Notes: generated by a model not told the origin, from the letters alone. 64,000 bases of DNA from Pseudobutyrivibrio ruminis (GCA_015057315.1 SVER01000003.1:93826-157825); one strand, 5' to 3'; shown: positions 33,572 to 44,014, numbered from the stretch's first letter. Translations and numbers: made by a program.

Positions 33572-34760
33572 ATTTAATATATAAATCCTTATGCTTGTTG
33601 TCGGAGAGATTAATAATATCTCCAGAATCAAGCTGAATGACAGGTCGTGATAAGTCGCTTTTATTAATGTAGACTACGCGGCCTGTTTTTGCGGTGTTAA
33701 GCATAATGCGGCTGTTGTTGTAGGTGTTAGCCATGTGTTCTAGGAAGGTAAGCACATATTTAGTATGATATTTGTTAAGTCCATCCTTCTCAAACTGGTT
33801 GATAACTTGGAAGGAACACAGTGGATCACGGTGGGCTCTTGCTGAAGTCATGGCATCATACACATCTGCAATAGCAATAATAGCAGCAAAATCATCTATT
33901 TCATCTTCCATAAGTCCTCTAGGATAGCCGCTACCGTCACTTCTTTCGTGATGCTGCAATGTGGCTGCTAGTATTCTGGAATCAAAGCCTTTGCCGTTAA
34001 GAATCTTCTTTCCGAGGAGAGGATGTGTCTTCATGGTGGCAAATTCTTCATCTGTGTATTTGCCAGGCTTGTTAAGTATTTCCTCTGGAATCTGTGTCTT
34101 TCCAATATCGTGAAGCAATCCTGCTAGAGTCAAGGTGTTTAAATCTGACTTGGATAGGTGTAACCATTTACCAATGCAGCGGGCAATAAGACCCACATTT
34201 AATGAGTGAGAATAAATTGGATCCTCAAGGTTTCGCATATTGGCGAGCATATCGAAAAGCTCAAGCGTGGTCTTAGATTTGAATAATGCTTCGCATTGTT
34301 CAAGCAAATCAGTACAGCAGTCAGCGTTGCCGCCAGCTATGATGGAATTAAAATGTTCCTTGAGATTTGCAATGTTTAAGGCATAGTCAGATTGGAACTT
34401 TTGAAAATGGCTTGATTGTTTAAGTCGTTGAGAGTAAGTAATCTGATCGCTAACTCGGGATTCTTCCTTAGGTTTTTCCGCAGGCTTAGGTGGCTCGGCC
34501 TTTTCTGGCTCAGCCTTCTTATTCTGTGGCTCAGGCTTATCTTCTACAGGCTTTTGTTTTGCAGCTACAGCATCAGCGTCAACAGGCGCAGAAGCCTGTC
34601 CTTCAACAGTCACCACGTCAATCTTGTAGAAAGAAAGCTTTGCAATTAGTTGTGGAGTTAGTTTTTCACCTGGCTTTGAGATAGTCTGACCACGCTTTGT
34701 TACAATAGGCGAAGCAACTATCATGCCAGGAGTTAGATTATCAACTGTTAATGTAATCAT
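33561..34760 (-). CDS. HD-GYP domain protein, probable cyclic di-GMP phosphodiesterase
   Basis: The HD-GYP signatures are complete: HSLNVGLIARCIG, LAGLLHDIGKTQIP, KTHPLLGKKIL, LQHHERSDGSGYPRGL, and ADVYDAMTSAR. So it can be expected to hydrolyse cyclic di-GMP. The N-terminus is a small domain of about 50 residues (VDNLTPGMIVASPIV), then a Pro/Lys/Glu-rich linker (about 60-105). No membrane segment. The start is the ATG at 34760 with AAGGGA eight bases upstream; a TTG at 34766 is less likely. It lies next to flagellar genes and overlaps the 3' end of recD2. Confidence 0.88.
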   Translation of the reverse strand: MITLTVDNLTPGMIVASPIVTKRGQTISKPGEKLTPQLIAKLSFYKIDVVTVEGQASAPVDADAVAAKQKPVEDKPEPQNKKAEPEKAEPPKPAEKPKEESRVSDQITYSQRLKQSSHFQKFQSDYALNIANLKEHFNSIIAGGNADCCTDLLEQCEALFKSKTTLELFDMLANMRNLEDPIYSHSLNVGLIARCIGKWLHLSKSDLNTLTLAGLLHDIGKTQIPEEILNKPGKYTDEEFATMKTHPLLGKKILNGKGFDSRILAATLQHHERSDGSGYPRGLMEDEIDDFAAIIAIADVYDAMTSARAHRDPLCSFQVINQFEKDGLNKYHTKYVLTFLEHMANTYNNSRIMLNTAKTGRVVYINKSDLSRPVIQLDSGDIINLSDNKHKDLYIKSIL

Positions 34761-34901
34761 AATCAACGTCCCTTTTTTGTATTCAAGCTATAATATCCCT
34801 AGTATCTTATAAATAAATTTTAACAGAAAATAGATGGTAGACAATATCAAAAGTCTGAAAAAACTATGTCTTTATTGCTAACAAAAAATATTAGTTGTAT
34901 A

Positions 34902-34930
34902 TTGAAGAAAAGGCATAATGACGTTATACT
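34902..34930 (+). promoter_or_regulatory. metK promoter
   Basis: TTGAAG (34902-34907), 17 bases, TATACT (34925-34930) lies about 45 bases before the metK start. The leader is too short to hold a SAM riboswitch. The 210-base gap between the divergent genes shows nothing else clear. Confidence 0.6.
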
Positions 34931-34980
34931 AGATAAGCTTAGGCAAATATTTTTTATTTTTACAGAAAGAGAGTCAAAAA

Positions 34981-36162
34981 ATGGAAAAGTTACTTTTTAC
35001 TTCAGAGTCAGTAACAGAAGGCCATCCAGATAAGGTATGTGATGCCGTATCTGATGCCATCCTTGATGCTTGTATGGCAGCTGATCCAATGAGCCGTGTA
35101 GCTTGTGAGACTGCTTCTTGTACAGGATTCGTTCTTGTAACAGGCGAAATCACAACAAAGGCACAGCTTGACGTTCCTGCTATTGTTCGCAAGACTCTTC
35201 TTGAAATCGGTTATGACGATGGAAAGAAAGGCATCGATGGAAACTCTTGCGCTGTTATGGTCGCTCTTGATCAACAATCCGCTGACATTGCTATGGGTGT
35301 TGACAAGGCTCTTGAGGCAAAGGAAGGTTCACTTACAGACGACCTGGATACAGGCGCTGGTGACCAGGGTATGATGTTCGGTTACGCTACTAACGAAACA
35401 GAAGAACTCATGCCTTATCCTATTTCTCTTGCTCATAGACTTGCTCTTCAGCTTACCAATGTCCGCAAAGACGGTACACTTAAGTACCTTCGCCCAGATG
35501 GCAAAACACAGGTATCTGTAGAGTATGACGAGGCTGGCAAGCCAGTTAGACTTGAGGCTGTAGTTTTATCTACTCAGCATGATGAAGATGTTACTCAGGA
35601 ACAGATTCACGCAGACATCAAAAAATACGTATTCGACCCAGTTCTCCCTAAGGAGATGATTGATGACAAGACTAAGTTCTTCATCAACCCAACAGGTCGT
35701 TTCGTTATCGGTGGACCACACGGTGATGCTGGTCTTACAGGCCGTAAGATTATCGTTGATACTTATGGTGGAATGGCTCGCCATGGTGGCGGTGCATTTT
35801 CAGGTAAGGATTGCACAAAGGTAGACCGCTCAGGTGCTTATGCAGCACGTTACGTTGCAAAGAACATCGTTGCAGCAGGCCTTGCTGATAAGTGTGAGAT
35901 TCAGCTTTCATACGCTATTGGCGTTGCAGAGCCTACATCTATCATGGTAGACACATTCGGCACAGGAAAGCTTTCAGATGAGAAGATTATCGAAATCGTT
36001 CGTGAGAACTTTGATCTTCGTCCAGCAGGAATCATCAAGATGCTCGACCTTCGTCGTCCAATCTACCGCCCAACAGCAGCTTATGGTCACTTCGGCCGTA
36101 CAGATGTTGATTTACCTTGGGAGCACACAGATAAGGTGGATGCATTAAAGAAATATCTTTAA
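34981..36162 (+). CDS. metK: S-adenosylmethionine synthetase
   Basis: MetK makes S-adenosylmethionine from methionine and [41 protein letters not shown] and [16 protein letters not shown] are its signature motifs, holding the metal, ATP and phosphate ligands. The 393 residues fit the usual homotetrameric enzyme. The ATG follows AGAGAG. SAM made here is also needed by the radical SAM enzyme at 935. It is expressed alone, with its own promoter and terminator. Confidence 0.97.
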   Translation: MEKLLFTSESVTEGHPDKVCDAVSDAILDACMAADPMSRVACETASCTGFVLVTGEITTKAQLDVPAIVRKTLLEIGYDDGKKGIDGNSCAVMVALDQQSADIAMGVDKALEAKEGSLTDDLDTGAGDQGMMFGYATNETEELMPYPISLAHRLALQLTNVRKDGTLKYLRPDGKTQVSVEYDEAGKPVRLEAVVLSTQHDEDVTQEQIHADIKKYVFDPVLPKEMIDDKTKFFINPTGRFVIGGPHGDAGLTGRKIIVDTYGGMARHGGGAFSGKDCTKVDRSGAYAARYVAKNIVAAGLADKCEIQLSYAIGVAEPTSIMVDTFGTGKLSDEKIIEIVRENFDLRPAGIIKMLDLRRPIYRPTAAYGHFGRTDVDLPWEHTDKVDALKKYL

Positions 36163-36186
36163 AATTGTCAAATATGTTATAATAAA

Positions 36187-36214
36187 AGCAGTCACGTAGA
36201 GTGGCTGCTTTTTT
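36187..36214 (+). terminator. metK terminator
   Basis: AGCAGTCAC and GTGGCTGCT form a 9-bp stem with one G-T pair and a five-base loop, followed by TTTTT. Confidence 0.85.
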
Positions 36215-36218
36215 AATA

Positions 36219-36269
36219 GGCTTCCCCCTTCTAGGGGGAAGCTGTCAGCGCAGCTGACTGATGAGGGTA
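36219..36269 (+). repeat. Dispersed double-hairpin repeat, copy 2
   Basis: GCTTCCCCC/GGGGGAAGC (36220-36242) and GTCAGC/GCTGAC around GCA (36244-36258) are followed by TGATGAGGGTA. The GAGGG of the tail lies seven bases before the histidine kinase ATG at 36274 and seems to be its ribosome binding site. Confidence 0.88.
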
Positions 36270-36273
36270 TAAC

Positions 36274-37428
36274 ATGAAACTAAAAAACCGACTTATAATT
36301 TCATTCCTAATAATCACAATCGTCCCCGTAGCTATCTTTAGTTCTCTTATGCTTGGATTAAAGGGTATCGTAAAGGAAGCCACAGAGGAACAAATACTTA
36401 CAAACGAAATCATTCATTCAGTGAAAAACTACATGGATGAGGCGGGAAAGTTCGACCAGTTGGTGTTGAATTTTTGCGTGGCAGAGTTTGTTATCCTGAT
36501 ATTGACTGCAATCATCATGGTTGTATGGATTTATAGAGGTATTGCCCCACAGCTGAAGCTTCTTAAGGCAGCTGCTAACAATATCAAAGAGGGCAATCTG
36601 GATTTTAGCGTGGCATCTACTGGCAAGGATGAAATGAGCGAGCTTTGCAATGCATTTGAGGATATGCGAATCCGTCTTAAGAATAATGCCAAGGACAGAT
36701 TAGAGGATGAAGCCGAGCAGCGAGCACTGATTTCAAACATCGCCCATGACCTTAAGACTCCAATCACAGCCATAAAGGGCTATGCAGAAGGCATGCTTGA
36801 TGGAGTGGCAGATACACCAGAAAAGCAGGAAAAATACATCCGAACCATATACAACAAAGCTGGAGAGATGAACACGCTCATCAACGAGCTTACCCTGTAT
36901 TCCAACATTGACACTAACAAGATTCCATACAATTTCCAAAAGCTTAATCTTCGTGCTTATTTTGAGGATTGTATCGAAGAATTGGGTATGGATTTGGAAA
37001 ATCAGCACATTAGACTTGATTATGCTAACTTTGTAGATCCAGATGTGCTGATAATCGCAGACCCAGAGCAGCTTGGGCGTATCATCCACAACATCGTCAG
37101 CAATTCAGTTAAATACATGAGAGCTGATGTGGCATCCCGCGTTGGCATAGTGCTTAAGGATGTAGGCGATTTTGTTCAGATAGAGATTTCAGATAATGGC
37201 AAGGGCATTGCAACCCATGACCTGCCATATGTTTTTGATAGATTTTACCGTGCCGACACTTCCCGCAATTCTGCAGCAGGCGGTAGCGGTATAGGTCTTT
37301 CTATTGTTAAGAAAATCATAGAGGACCACGGTGGCAAGATTTGGGTTACCAGCAAGGAAAACGAAGGCACTACCATGTACTTCGTAATCAGAAAATTCTT
37401 AGAAAATGAGGAGGCTAGAAATGAGTAG
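36274..37428 (+). CDS. Sensor histidine kinase
   Basis: Two membrane segments (about 6-28 and 67-89) enclose only a short outer loop of about 38 residues. A HAMP-like linker follows (APQLKLLKAAANNIKEGNLDF). The H-box SNIAHDLKTPITAIKGYAEG carries the phosphorylated His, and the N, G1 and G2 boxes of the ATPase domain are intact (NIVSNSVKY, DNGKGI, GGSGIGLSIVKK). The small sensor loop suggests sensing in or at the membrane. It overlaps the response regulator by eight bases. The signal is unknown. Confidence 0.92.
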   Translation: MKLKNRLIISFLIITIVPVAIFSSLMLGLKGIVKEATEEQILTNEIIHSVKNYMDEAGKFDQLVLNFCVAEFVILILTAIIMVVWIYRGIAPQLKLLKAAANNIKEGNLDFSVASTGKDEMSELCNAFEDMRIRLKNNAKDRLEDEAEQRALISNIAHDLKTPITAIKGYAEGMLDGVADTPEKQEKYIRTIYNKAGEMNTLINELTLYSNIDTNKIPYNFQKLNLRAYFEDCIEELGMDLENQHIRLDYANFVDPDVLIIADPEQLGRIIHNIVSNSVKYMRADVASRVGIVLKDVGDFVQIEISDNGKGIATHDLPYVFDRFYRADTSRNSAAGGSGIGLSIVKKIIEDHGGKIWVTSKENEGTTMYFVIRKFLENEEARNE

Positions 37429-38110
37429 AATATTAATCATTGAAGATGAGGAAGCAATTGCAGAGCTTGAAAAGGATTACCTGGAGCTTTCTAACTTTGA
37501 GGTAGATATAGAGGCAGACGGCGAGAAGGGCCTGCAGAAGGCTTTAGCTGGAAACTACGACATGTATATCCTGGATTTAATGCTTCCTGGAATAGACGGC
37601 TTTGAGCTTTGCAAGCGCATCCGCGAGGTCAAGAACGTACCAATCCTTATGGTTACAGCCAAGAAGGAAGAAATCGATAAAATCAGGGGCTTGGGCCTTG
37701 GCGCAGATGATTACATCACCAAGCCATTTTCACCAAGCGAGCTTGTTGCCCGCGTAAAGGCACACCTGGCCAGATATGAGAGATTAGTTCAGTCTCCAGC
37801 CATTCAGAAAAACGAAATCAGCATCCGCGGCCTTAGAATCGACAAGGCCAGCCGCCGCGTATGGATTAACGGTGAGGAAAAGATTTTCACAGCCAAGGAA
37901 TTTGATTTACTTACATTCCTTGCAGAGAATCCTAACGTAATCTACTCTAAGGAGCAGCTTTTTGAAACTCTTTGGGGAGAGGAATCTATCGGAGACATCT
38001 CCACAGTAACAGTGCACGTTAACAAAATCCGTGAAAAGATTGAGCTGAACACATCCAAGCCTCAGTATATCGAGACTATTTGGGGTGTTGGATATCGTTT
38101 TAAGGTATAA
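37421..38110 (+). CDS. OmpR-family response regulator
   Basis: The receiver domain has the acidic pocket EDEE (residues 8-11), phosphoacceptor D52 (YILDLMLPG) and the conserved K in ADDYITKPF. The C-terminal winged helix shows RRVWINGEEKIFTAKEFDLLTFLAENPN and the final VWGVGYRF-like end (WGVGYRFKV). The start is the ATG at 37421, six bases after AGGAGG, which gives 229 residues; an in-frame ATG at 37406 lies before that site. It should be phosphorylated by the kinase encoded upstream. Target genes are unknown. Confidence 0.93.
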   Translation: MSRILIIEDEEAIAELEKDYLELSNFEVDIEADGEKGLQKALAGNYDMYILDLMLPGIDGFELCKRIREVKNVPILMVTAKKEEIDKIRGLGLGADDYITKPFSPSELVARVKAHLARYERLVQSPAIQKNEISIRGLRIDKASRRVWINGEEKIFTAKEFDLLTFLAENPNVIYSKEQLFETLWGEESIGDISTVTVHVNKIREKIELNTSKPQYIETIWGVGYRFKV

Positions 38111-38181
38111 GCTTAAGGTCTAGCAAGCCGAGCACAATTTAGTTATAATATACATATAACCTTTAGGGGAGGGTAATAATT

Positions 38182-38838
38182 ATGGACGTATTATTTGAAG
38201 ATGACAGCATCATCGTATGCTACAAACCAGCAGGCATTGCAACTCAGACAAAGAACATTGGCGAGCAGGATATGGTAAGCCTGGTAAACAACTATCTTGC
38301 CGCAAAGAATGAAAAGCCTACAGCTCACGTGGTGCATAGGCTTGACCAGCCTGTAGAGGGCGTAATGGTATTCGCCAAGACATCTGAGGCAGCGAACAAG
38401 CTTACAAAGCAGATTACCGAGCATACTTTCAGAAAGAAATATTATGCTATCATCAACCGCGAGTCATTCCCGGAGGAGGGAGAGCTTACAGATTTCCTTG
38501 TAAAGGATAATAGAACCAATCTGTCAAAGGTAGTAAAGGAGACAGATCCACGAGGCAAAAAGGCTATACTCCGATATAGAGTAGTGGATGAGTGGGATGA
38601 TAGGAAGCTTTTGGATATCGACCTTTATACAGGTAGACATCATCAAATCAGAACACAGCTTGCGAGCCGTACTGCTCCAATCGTCGGTGATGTTAAGTAT
38701 GGCGGCGTTTCCACAGGGCATAGTTTGGCACTTTGCTCACATTTTATTGGGTTCAATCATCCTGTTACTGGGGAGAGAATGGGATTTGATATCAAGCCAA
38801 AGGGCGAGGATTTTGAAGATAGTAGAGTAGCGGGATAG
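38182..38838 (+). CDS. RluA-family pseudouridine synthase, short form
   Basis: VLFEDDSIIVCYKPAGIATQT, VVHRLDQPVEGVMVFAKT with the catalytic Asp of HRLD, RKKYYAI and LYTGRHHQIRTQLA match the RluA catalytic domain. There is no N-terminal S4 domain, so this is the short form. Such enzymes convert a uridine to pseudouridine in rRNA or tRNA; the site cannot be assigned. The usual HRLDxxTSG reads HRLDQPVEG here, a variation seen in some family branches. The ATG follows GGGGAGGG. Confidence 0.85.
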   Translation: MDVLFEDDSIIVCYKPAGIATQTKNIGEQDMVSLVNNYLAAKNEKPTAHVVHRLDQPVEGVMVFAKTSEAANKLTKQITEHTFRKKYYAIINRESFPEEGELTDFLVKDNRTNLSKVVKETDPRGKKAILRYRVVDEWDDRKLLDIDLYTGRHHQIRTQLASRTAPIVGDVKYGGVSTGHSLALCSHFIGFNHPVTGERMGFDIKPKGEDFEDSRVAG

Positions 38839-38852
38839 TTAGGGGGCATCTT

Positions 38853-41141
38853 TTGATAAGGTTTTATATTCTGCTGTTCATGCTTACTGCATTTATTCTG
38901 TTGGGGTGTGCAGTATACATTGGAACAAAACATACAATAAAATATAGTAAGCTGAGCATTGCGATTATCCAGCTGTTCATAGTGGCGATAATTACTTGCC
39001 TTAGTTACACATACGCCATAGCTACCCATGATATCCGGCAGGCGGAATATGGATATATCATCTATTTTGCTGGTGTGGATTGGATACTGATTAGTTTCAT
39101 ATTCTACGCTAGACAATACACTAAGGTTTGGCTAGACAGCTCTGCATCACCGATTTTCACTACAACAATTGCTGTTTTTGACAATATAAGTCTTTTTACA
39201 AACGTAAAATGGCATCATGCATTTTGGTTGGATGCTAAGTTTTTAAATCCAGGGGAATGGTTTTACACCTTTTCCATCAATGATTATTATTTTGTACATT
39301 TGATTTTTTGTTACATAATGGTTGCCATTATAATAGTAATCTTCCTAAAGAAGACTATTCAGACCAGTGGTTTCCATCGTAGCAGATATTTATCCATACT
39401 TATTATGTTTATGGGAATTATACTGTTGAACGTGCTTTATCTGTTCTTTGATTTCCCAATTGATGTATCTATTTGTTTCTATGCGATTGGCGCAGTGTTT
39501 GTTGGCTATTATTCGCTGCTTTACAATCCGAAGACATTTGTGGAATATATGCTTACCACCATCACGGAGAGAATGGAGTGTGCGCTTATTTCATTTGATG
39601 AGAATGATAATTGTATATATTCTAATCAGTTTGCCAACAGAATGTTTGCACCTACTGGTGACAAGCGTGTGTATGAGGATCGTTTTAGAAAGTGGAAAGC
39701 AGGGCGCGATGCCAATTCTATTTCAAACACTAGCTTTAATCAGCTGTATAACATAAACGGTGAAGAGTACAGATTTGATGTGCATTTTAATAAGATTTAC
39801 GATAAGCACGGATATTACTGTGGATGCTATCTTTCATTCTATGATGTGACAGGTGACTTCATAGCATACGAAGAGGAAAAATATCGAAGCAGTCACGACA
39901 GCCTTACAGGAGCCCTTAATCGTGAGGCCTTCTATGAAGAGGTTAAAAACATGCTTCATGATAACCCAGGTGTGGAGTACATCATGGTGTGCTGCAATTT
40001 CAAGGGATTTAAGCTGGTTAACGATATGTTTGGTCCTGATGAAGCCGATAGGCTGTTAATCAGATGTGCTGATATGATTCGGGAAAAGATTAAGACTGGC
40101 TCCACCTTTGCCAGATTAGAGGCAGATAGATTTGCAGTGCTTATGCCTAAGAGTAGATACACGGAAGAGTTGTTCATGACAGGAATGAATCAGTTGAGCA
40201 ATTATCTGAATAATGCCCACTATAGAATGGTTATTCTGGTAGGTGTTTACGAGATTTTTGATAGAGAAGCACCTGTTATTTCTATGGTGGATGGAGCATT
40301 CCTTGCAATCGATTCTATTAGGGATAGCTTTAAGAACTCCATCGCTTACTATGGAGATATGCTTCGCCACGAATATCTAACAGAGCAAAAGATAATTGCG
40401 GAGTTTGAAGAAGCCTTACAGACAGGCCAGTTTGCAATGTTTCTGCAACCCGTTGTAAACATGGACAAGAAGGTAGTGCTAGCGGAGGCTTTGGTGCGCT
40501 GGATTCATCCTGATAGAGGCATAATTGCTCCGGCATCATTTGTTCCGCTTTTGGAGAGGACAGGTTATATTTACAAGCTTGATATGTACATTTGGGAACA
40601 GGCAGCAAAGCGCCTGGCCTATTGGTCGTCATTAGGCGAAACAGATTTGTCATTATCAGTGAATATTTCGGTAAAGGATTTTTATTATATCGATTTATAC
40701 GAAACACTAGTTGGCATTGTTGAAAAATATAGTGTTGACCCTCGCAGGCTTAAGCTTGAGATTACAGAATCAATCTTCATGAATGAAAAGGAGAGACAAA
40801 TCGAAATCCTTAATTCTCTTAAGGAATACGGCTTCCTTATTGAGATTGATGATTTTGGCAGCGGTTATTCTTCGCTTAACATGCTTAAGGAAGTGCCAGC
40901 GGACATTCTTAAGATGGACATGGCATTCCTTTCTATGGACAAGAATGTTAAAAAAGGCCGCAAGATTGTAAATACAATCATCACCTTAGCCAAGGCTCTT
41001 GGAATGATGGTTATCATCGAAGGTGTAGAAACTAAGGAGCAGGTTGATTACCTAATTGGCACTGGAGCAGACTATCTGCAGGGCTATTACTTCGATAGGC
41101 CACTTCCGGTAAAGAGATTTGAAGAATTATATTTGAAATGA
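38853..41141 (+). CDS. 7TM-type membrane sensor with degenerate GGDEF and EAL domains
   Basis: Seven or so hydrophobic segments fill residues 1-225, like the histidine-kinase-type 7TM sensor module. A PAS-like region (about 235-345) follows. A GGDEF-type domain has the signature replaced by LEADRFAVL, so it should not make cyclic di-GMP. The EAL domain looks active: AEALVRWIHP, SVNISVKDF, EITESIF, DDFGSGYSSL and IEGVET keep the metal and substrate residues. So it is probably a phosphodiesterase with a regulatory GGDEF. It starts at TTG 38853 six bases after GGGGG, and ends before a terminator. Confidence 0.88.
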   Translation: MIRFYILLFMLTAFILLGCAVYIGTKHTIKYSKLSIAIIQLFIVAIITCLSYTYAIATHDIRQAEYGYIIYFAGVDWILISFIFYARQYTKVWLDSSASPIFTTTIAVFDNISLFTNVKWHHAFWLDAKFLNPGEWFYTFSINDYYFVHLIFCYIMVAIIIVIFLKKTIQTSGFHRSRYLSILIMFMGIILLNVLYLFFDFPIDVSICFYAIGAVFVGYYSLLYNPKTFVEYMLTTITERMECALISFDENDNCIYSNQFANRMFAPTGDKRVYEDRFRKWKAGRDANSISNTSFNQLYNINGEEYRFDVHFNKIYDKHGYYCGCYLSFYDVTGDFIAYEEEKYRSSHDSLTGALNREAFYEEVKNMLHDNPGVEYIMVCCNFKGFKLVNDMFGPDEADRLLIRCADMIREKIKTGSTFARLEADRFAVLMPKSRYTEELFMTGMNQLSNYLNNAHYRMVILVGVYEIFDREAPVISMVDGAFLAIDSIRDSFKNSIAYYGDMLRHEYLTEQKIIAEFEEALQTGQFAMFLQPVVNMDKKVVLAEALVRWIHPDRGIIAPASFVPLLERTGYIYKLDMYIWEQAAKRLAYWSSLGETDLSLSVNISVKDFYYIDLYETLVGIVEKYSVDPRRLKLEITESIFMNEKERQIEILNSLKEYGFLIEIDDFGSGYSSLNMLKEVPADILKMDMAFLSMDKNVKKGRKIVNTIITLAKALGMMVIIEGVETKEQVDYLIGTGADYLQGYYFDRPLPVKRFEELYLK

Positions 41142-41147
41142 TGACAG

Positions 41148-41180
41148 GTCCACCTCTACTAAAGGGGTGGACTTGTTTTG
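41148..41180 (+). terminator. Terminator after the EAL gene
   Basis: GTCCACC (41148-41154) and GGTGGAC (41166-41172) form a stem followed by TTGTTTTG. The T-run is interrupted, so it is of moderate strength. Confidence 0.7.
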
Positions 41181-41247
41181 TTATTTGTATTAAAATGGGA
41201 GAGCTAACTGTAGTTAGTATATTTTGAAAATAGATAAGGAGATTAAA

Positions 41248-42687
41248 ATGGCACAGGAAAAAAAGCTGGTAGAAGCGATTACCTCTATGTCTGAGGATTT
41301 CGCACAGTGGTATACCGATGTAGTTGTTAAGGCTGATTTGATTGCATATTCATCAGTAAAGGGATGCATGATTATCAAGCCCGATGGTTATGCTATTTGG
41401 GAAAACATCCAGCACGAGTTGGACAGAAGATTCAAAGAAACAGGAGTACAGAATGTGTACATGCCGATGTTTATTCCTGAGAGTCTTCTTCAGGTTGAGA
41501 AGGATCATGTTGAGGGATTTGCACCAGAGGTAGCATGGGTTACACATGGTGGTCTTAACCCGCTTCAGGAGCGTCTTTGCGTTCGTCCTACATCTGAGAC
41601 TCTTTTCTGTGATTTTTATAAGGATATTATCCACTCTCACAGAGATTTACCAAAGGTTTACAACCAGTGGTGCTCAGTAGTTCGTTGGGAGAAGGAGACA
41701 CGTCCATTCCTTCGTTCACGTGAGTTCTTATGGCAGGAAGGTCACACAGCACATGCCACAGCTGAGGAGGCAGAGGCACGTACAGTTCAGATGCTTAATC
41801 TATACGCAGATTTTTGTGAGGAAGTCCTTGCAATGCCTGTAGTTCGTGGACAGAAGACAGATAAGGAGAAGTTTGCAGGTGCTGAGGCTACATATACAAT
41901 CGAGGCACTTATGCACGATGGTAAGGCTTTACAGTCTGGTACATCACACAACTTTGGCCAGAACTTCTCTAAGCCTTTTGGTATTCAGTACACAGATAAG
42001 AACAATCAGCTTCAGTATGTTCACCAGACATCTTGGGGCATGACTACACGTCTTATCGGTGCTATCATTATGGTACATGGTGATGATTCAGGTCTTGTAC
42101 TTCCACCACGTATCGCACCTACACAGGTAATAGTTATTCCTATTCAGCAGAAGAAGGAAGGGGTACTTGAGAAGGCAGGCGAGGTTTGTGAACGCCTTGG
42201 TAAGACAATGCGTGCTAAGCTTGATGATTCAGACAAGAGCCCAGGTTGGAAGTTCTCTGAGGCAGAGATGCGAGGTATACCTGTTCGTGTAGAGCTTGGA
42301 CCAAAGGATATCGAGGCAGGCAAGTGCGTACTTGTTCGCCGTGATACACGTGAAAAAATCGAGTGCCCACTTGATCAGGTGGAGACAAAGGTAGCAGAGC
42401 TTCTTGAGACTATCCAGAAGGATATGTTTGAGCGTGCAAAGGCTCACCGTGATAGCCATATCTGGGATGCTCACAACTACGCTGAGTTCACAGAAATCGC
42501 TAACAACAAGCCAGGCTTCATTCGTGCTATGTGGTGCGGCGATGTAGCTTGCGAGAACAAGATTAAAGAGGATTTAGCTGTAACTTCACGTTGTATGCCA
42601 TTCAATGATCAGGAACACATTTCTGATGTATGTGCATGCTGTGGTAAGCCAGCTAAGAAATTAGTATATTGGGGTAAAGCTTATTAA
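41248..42687 (+). CDS. proS: Prolyl-tRNA synthetase, archaeal/eukaryotic type
   Basis: This enzyme charges tRNA-Pro with proline. At 479 residues with no inserted editing domain it is the type 3 (archaeal/eukaryotic-like) ProRS. Class II motif 2 ([22 protein letters not shown] in outline) and motif 3 ([13 protein letters not shown]) are present, and the C-terminal zinc-like cysteines ([10 protein letters not shown] ... [18 protein letters not shown]) fit. The start is the ATG at 41248 six bases after AAGGAG; an in-frame TTG at 41224 is upstream of that site. No T-box leader is present. cca starts one base after its stop. Confidence 0.95.
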   Translation: MAQEKKLVEAITSMSEDFAQWYTDVVVKADLIAYSSVKGCMIIKPDGYAIWENIQHELDRRFKETGVQNVYMPMFIPESLLQVEKDHVEGFAPEVAWVTHGGLNPLQERLCVRPTSETLFCDFYKDIIHSHRDLPKVYNQWCSVVRWEKETRPFLRSREFLWQEGHTAHATAEEAEARTVQMLNLYADFCEEVLAMPVVRGQKTDKEKFAGAEATYTIEALMHDGKALQSGTSHNFGQNFSKPFGIQYTDKNNQLQYVHQTSWGMTTRLIGAIIMVHGDDSGLVLPPRIAPTQVIVIPIQQKKEGVLEKAGEVCERLGKTMRAKLDDSDKSPGWKFSEAEMRGIPVRVELGPKDIEAGKCVLVRRDTREKIECPLDQVETKVAELLETIQKDMFERAKAHRDSHIWDAHNYAEFTEIANNKPGFIRAMWCGDVACENKIKEDLAVTSRCMPFNDQEHISDVCACCGKPAKKLVYWGKAY

Positions 42688-42688
42688 T

Positions 42689-44014
42689 ATGAATTTACCA
42701 GCAGACGTTTCAAAAATAATAAATATTTTAGAATCTAACGGACACGAAGCCTATGCAGTGGGCGGCTGTGTCCGTGACTGCATTCTAGGGAAAGTTCCAC
42801 ATGATTGGGACATTACAACATCGGCTTTGCCAGAAACGGTAAAGTCTTATTTTGATAGGACTTTTGACACAGGAATAGAGCATGGCACAGTTACGGTGCT
42901 GCTTCACGGCGTTGGCTACGAGGTTACCACATACCGTGTGGATGGCAAGTACGAAGATGGTCGCCACCCTAAGGAAGTCACATTTACAGCATCTTTAGAG
43001 GAGGATCTTAAGAGGCGTGATTTCACTATCAATGCCATGGCTTACAACGATAGTAAGGGGCTGGTGGATTTGTTTGGAGGCAAGGAGGATTTAGAGGCAG
43101 GCATTATCCGTGCAGTAGGGAATCCTACAGAGCGTTTCACCGAGGATGCCCTTCGTATGCTGCGTGCTCTTAGATTCTCAGCTCAGCTAGGCTTTGAGAT
43201 AGAGCCTGAGACCTATAAGGCTATCTGTGAGCTTGCACCTACCCTTGATAGAATCAGTGCTGAGCGAATCCAGGTGGAGATGGTGAAGCTGGTTACATCG
43301 GACCATCCTGAAAGGCTTAGAGAAGTCTATAACACAGGGCTTTCAAAGGTGTTCTTCCCAGAGCTTAACATAATGATGGAATGTGAGCAGAATAACAAGC
43401 ATCACATGTACACAGTAGGTGAGCATGCCATTAAGGCAATGGAGCTATCCCCAGCGGATAAGGTAATCCGCCTTACTATGATGCTTCACGATGTGGCAAA
43501 GCCAGCCTGCAAGACTACAGACGATAAGGGGCAGAACCATTTTAAGATGCATCCTGTAAAGGGAGCTGAGATGGCACGTGATGTGCTTAGGCGTCTTAAG
43601 TTTGATAATGACACTACGGATAAGGTGTGCAATCTGGTAAAGAACCATGATGACAGACCTGAGATAAATGAGCGTAACATCCGCAGAATGATTATCAGGG
43701 TAGGCAAGGAGAATTTTGAGGATTTGCTGGCTGTTAAGCGTGCAGATACCTTGGCACAGAGTATGTATCACCGAGAGGAAAAGCTTGCTTACATTGATGA
43801 GCTGGAGCAGATGTATAAGTCTATAATTGCAGCAGGGGATTGCCTTAAGATAAAGGATTTACAGATAAACGGTAAGGATTTAATAGACATGGGAGTCCCA
43901 CAGGGACAGCGCATCGGGGAGATTTTAAAGGCTGTTTTTGATGAGGTTGTGGATAATCCAGAGTGTAATAATAGAGATTATTTGCTAAATCGAGTCAAAG
44001 ATATGCTACAATAA
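42689..44014 (+). CDS. cca: CCA-adding tRNA nucleotidyltransferase with HD domain
   Basis: It adds or repairs the 3' CCA end of tRNA. GGCVRDCILGKVPHDWDITTSA holds the nucleotidyltransferase metal ligands D39 and D41. RRDFTINAMAY and the EDALRMLRALRFSAQLGF head domain are typical. A C-terminal HD domain (MLHDVAKP ... HHPVKG-like HPVKGAEMARDV) may give phosphohydrolase activity. It lies directly behind proS and overlaps the next gene by one base, so the three genes form one operon linked by tRNA metabolism and coupling. Confidence 0.95.
   Translation: MNLPADVSKIINILESNGHEAYAVGGCVRDCILGKVPHDWDITTSALPETVKSYFDRTFDTGIEHGTVTVLLHGVGYEVTTYRVDGKYEDGRHPKEVTFTASLEEDLKRRDFTINAMAYNDSKGLVDLFGGKEDLEAGIIRAVGNPTERFTEDALRMLRALRFSAQLGFEIEPETYKAICELAPTLDRISAERIQVEMVKLVTSDHPERLREVYNTGLSKVFFPELNIMMECEQNNKHHMYTVGEHAIKAMELSPADKVIRLTMMLHDVAKPACKTTDDKGQNHFKMHPVKGAEMARDVLRRLKFDNDTTDKVCNLVKNHDDRPEINERNIRRMIIRVGKENFEDLLAVKRADTLAQSMYHREEKLAYIDELEQMYKSIIAAGDCLKIKDLQINGKDLIDMGVPQGQRIGEILKAVFDEVVDNPECNNRDYLLNRVKDMLQ

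Noticed and set aside
34761..34980. SAM riboswitch upstream of metK
   Set aside because: The promoter lies only about 45 bases before the start codon and none of the SAM-box conserved blocks is visible.
41181..41247. T-box leader for proS
   Set aside because: The gap is too short and lacks the TGGNACCGCG-type T-box sequence and a terminator.
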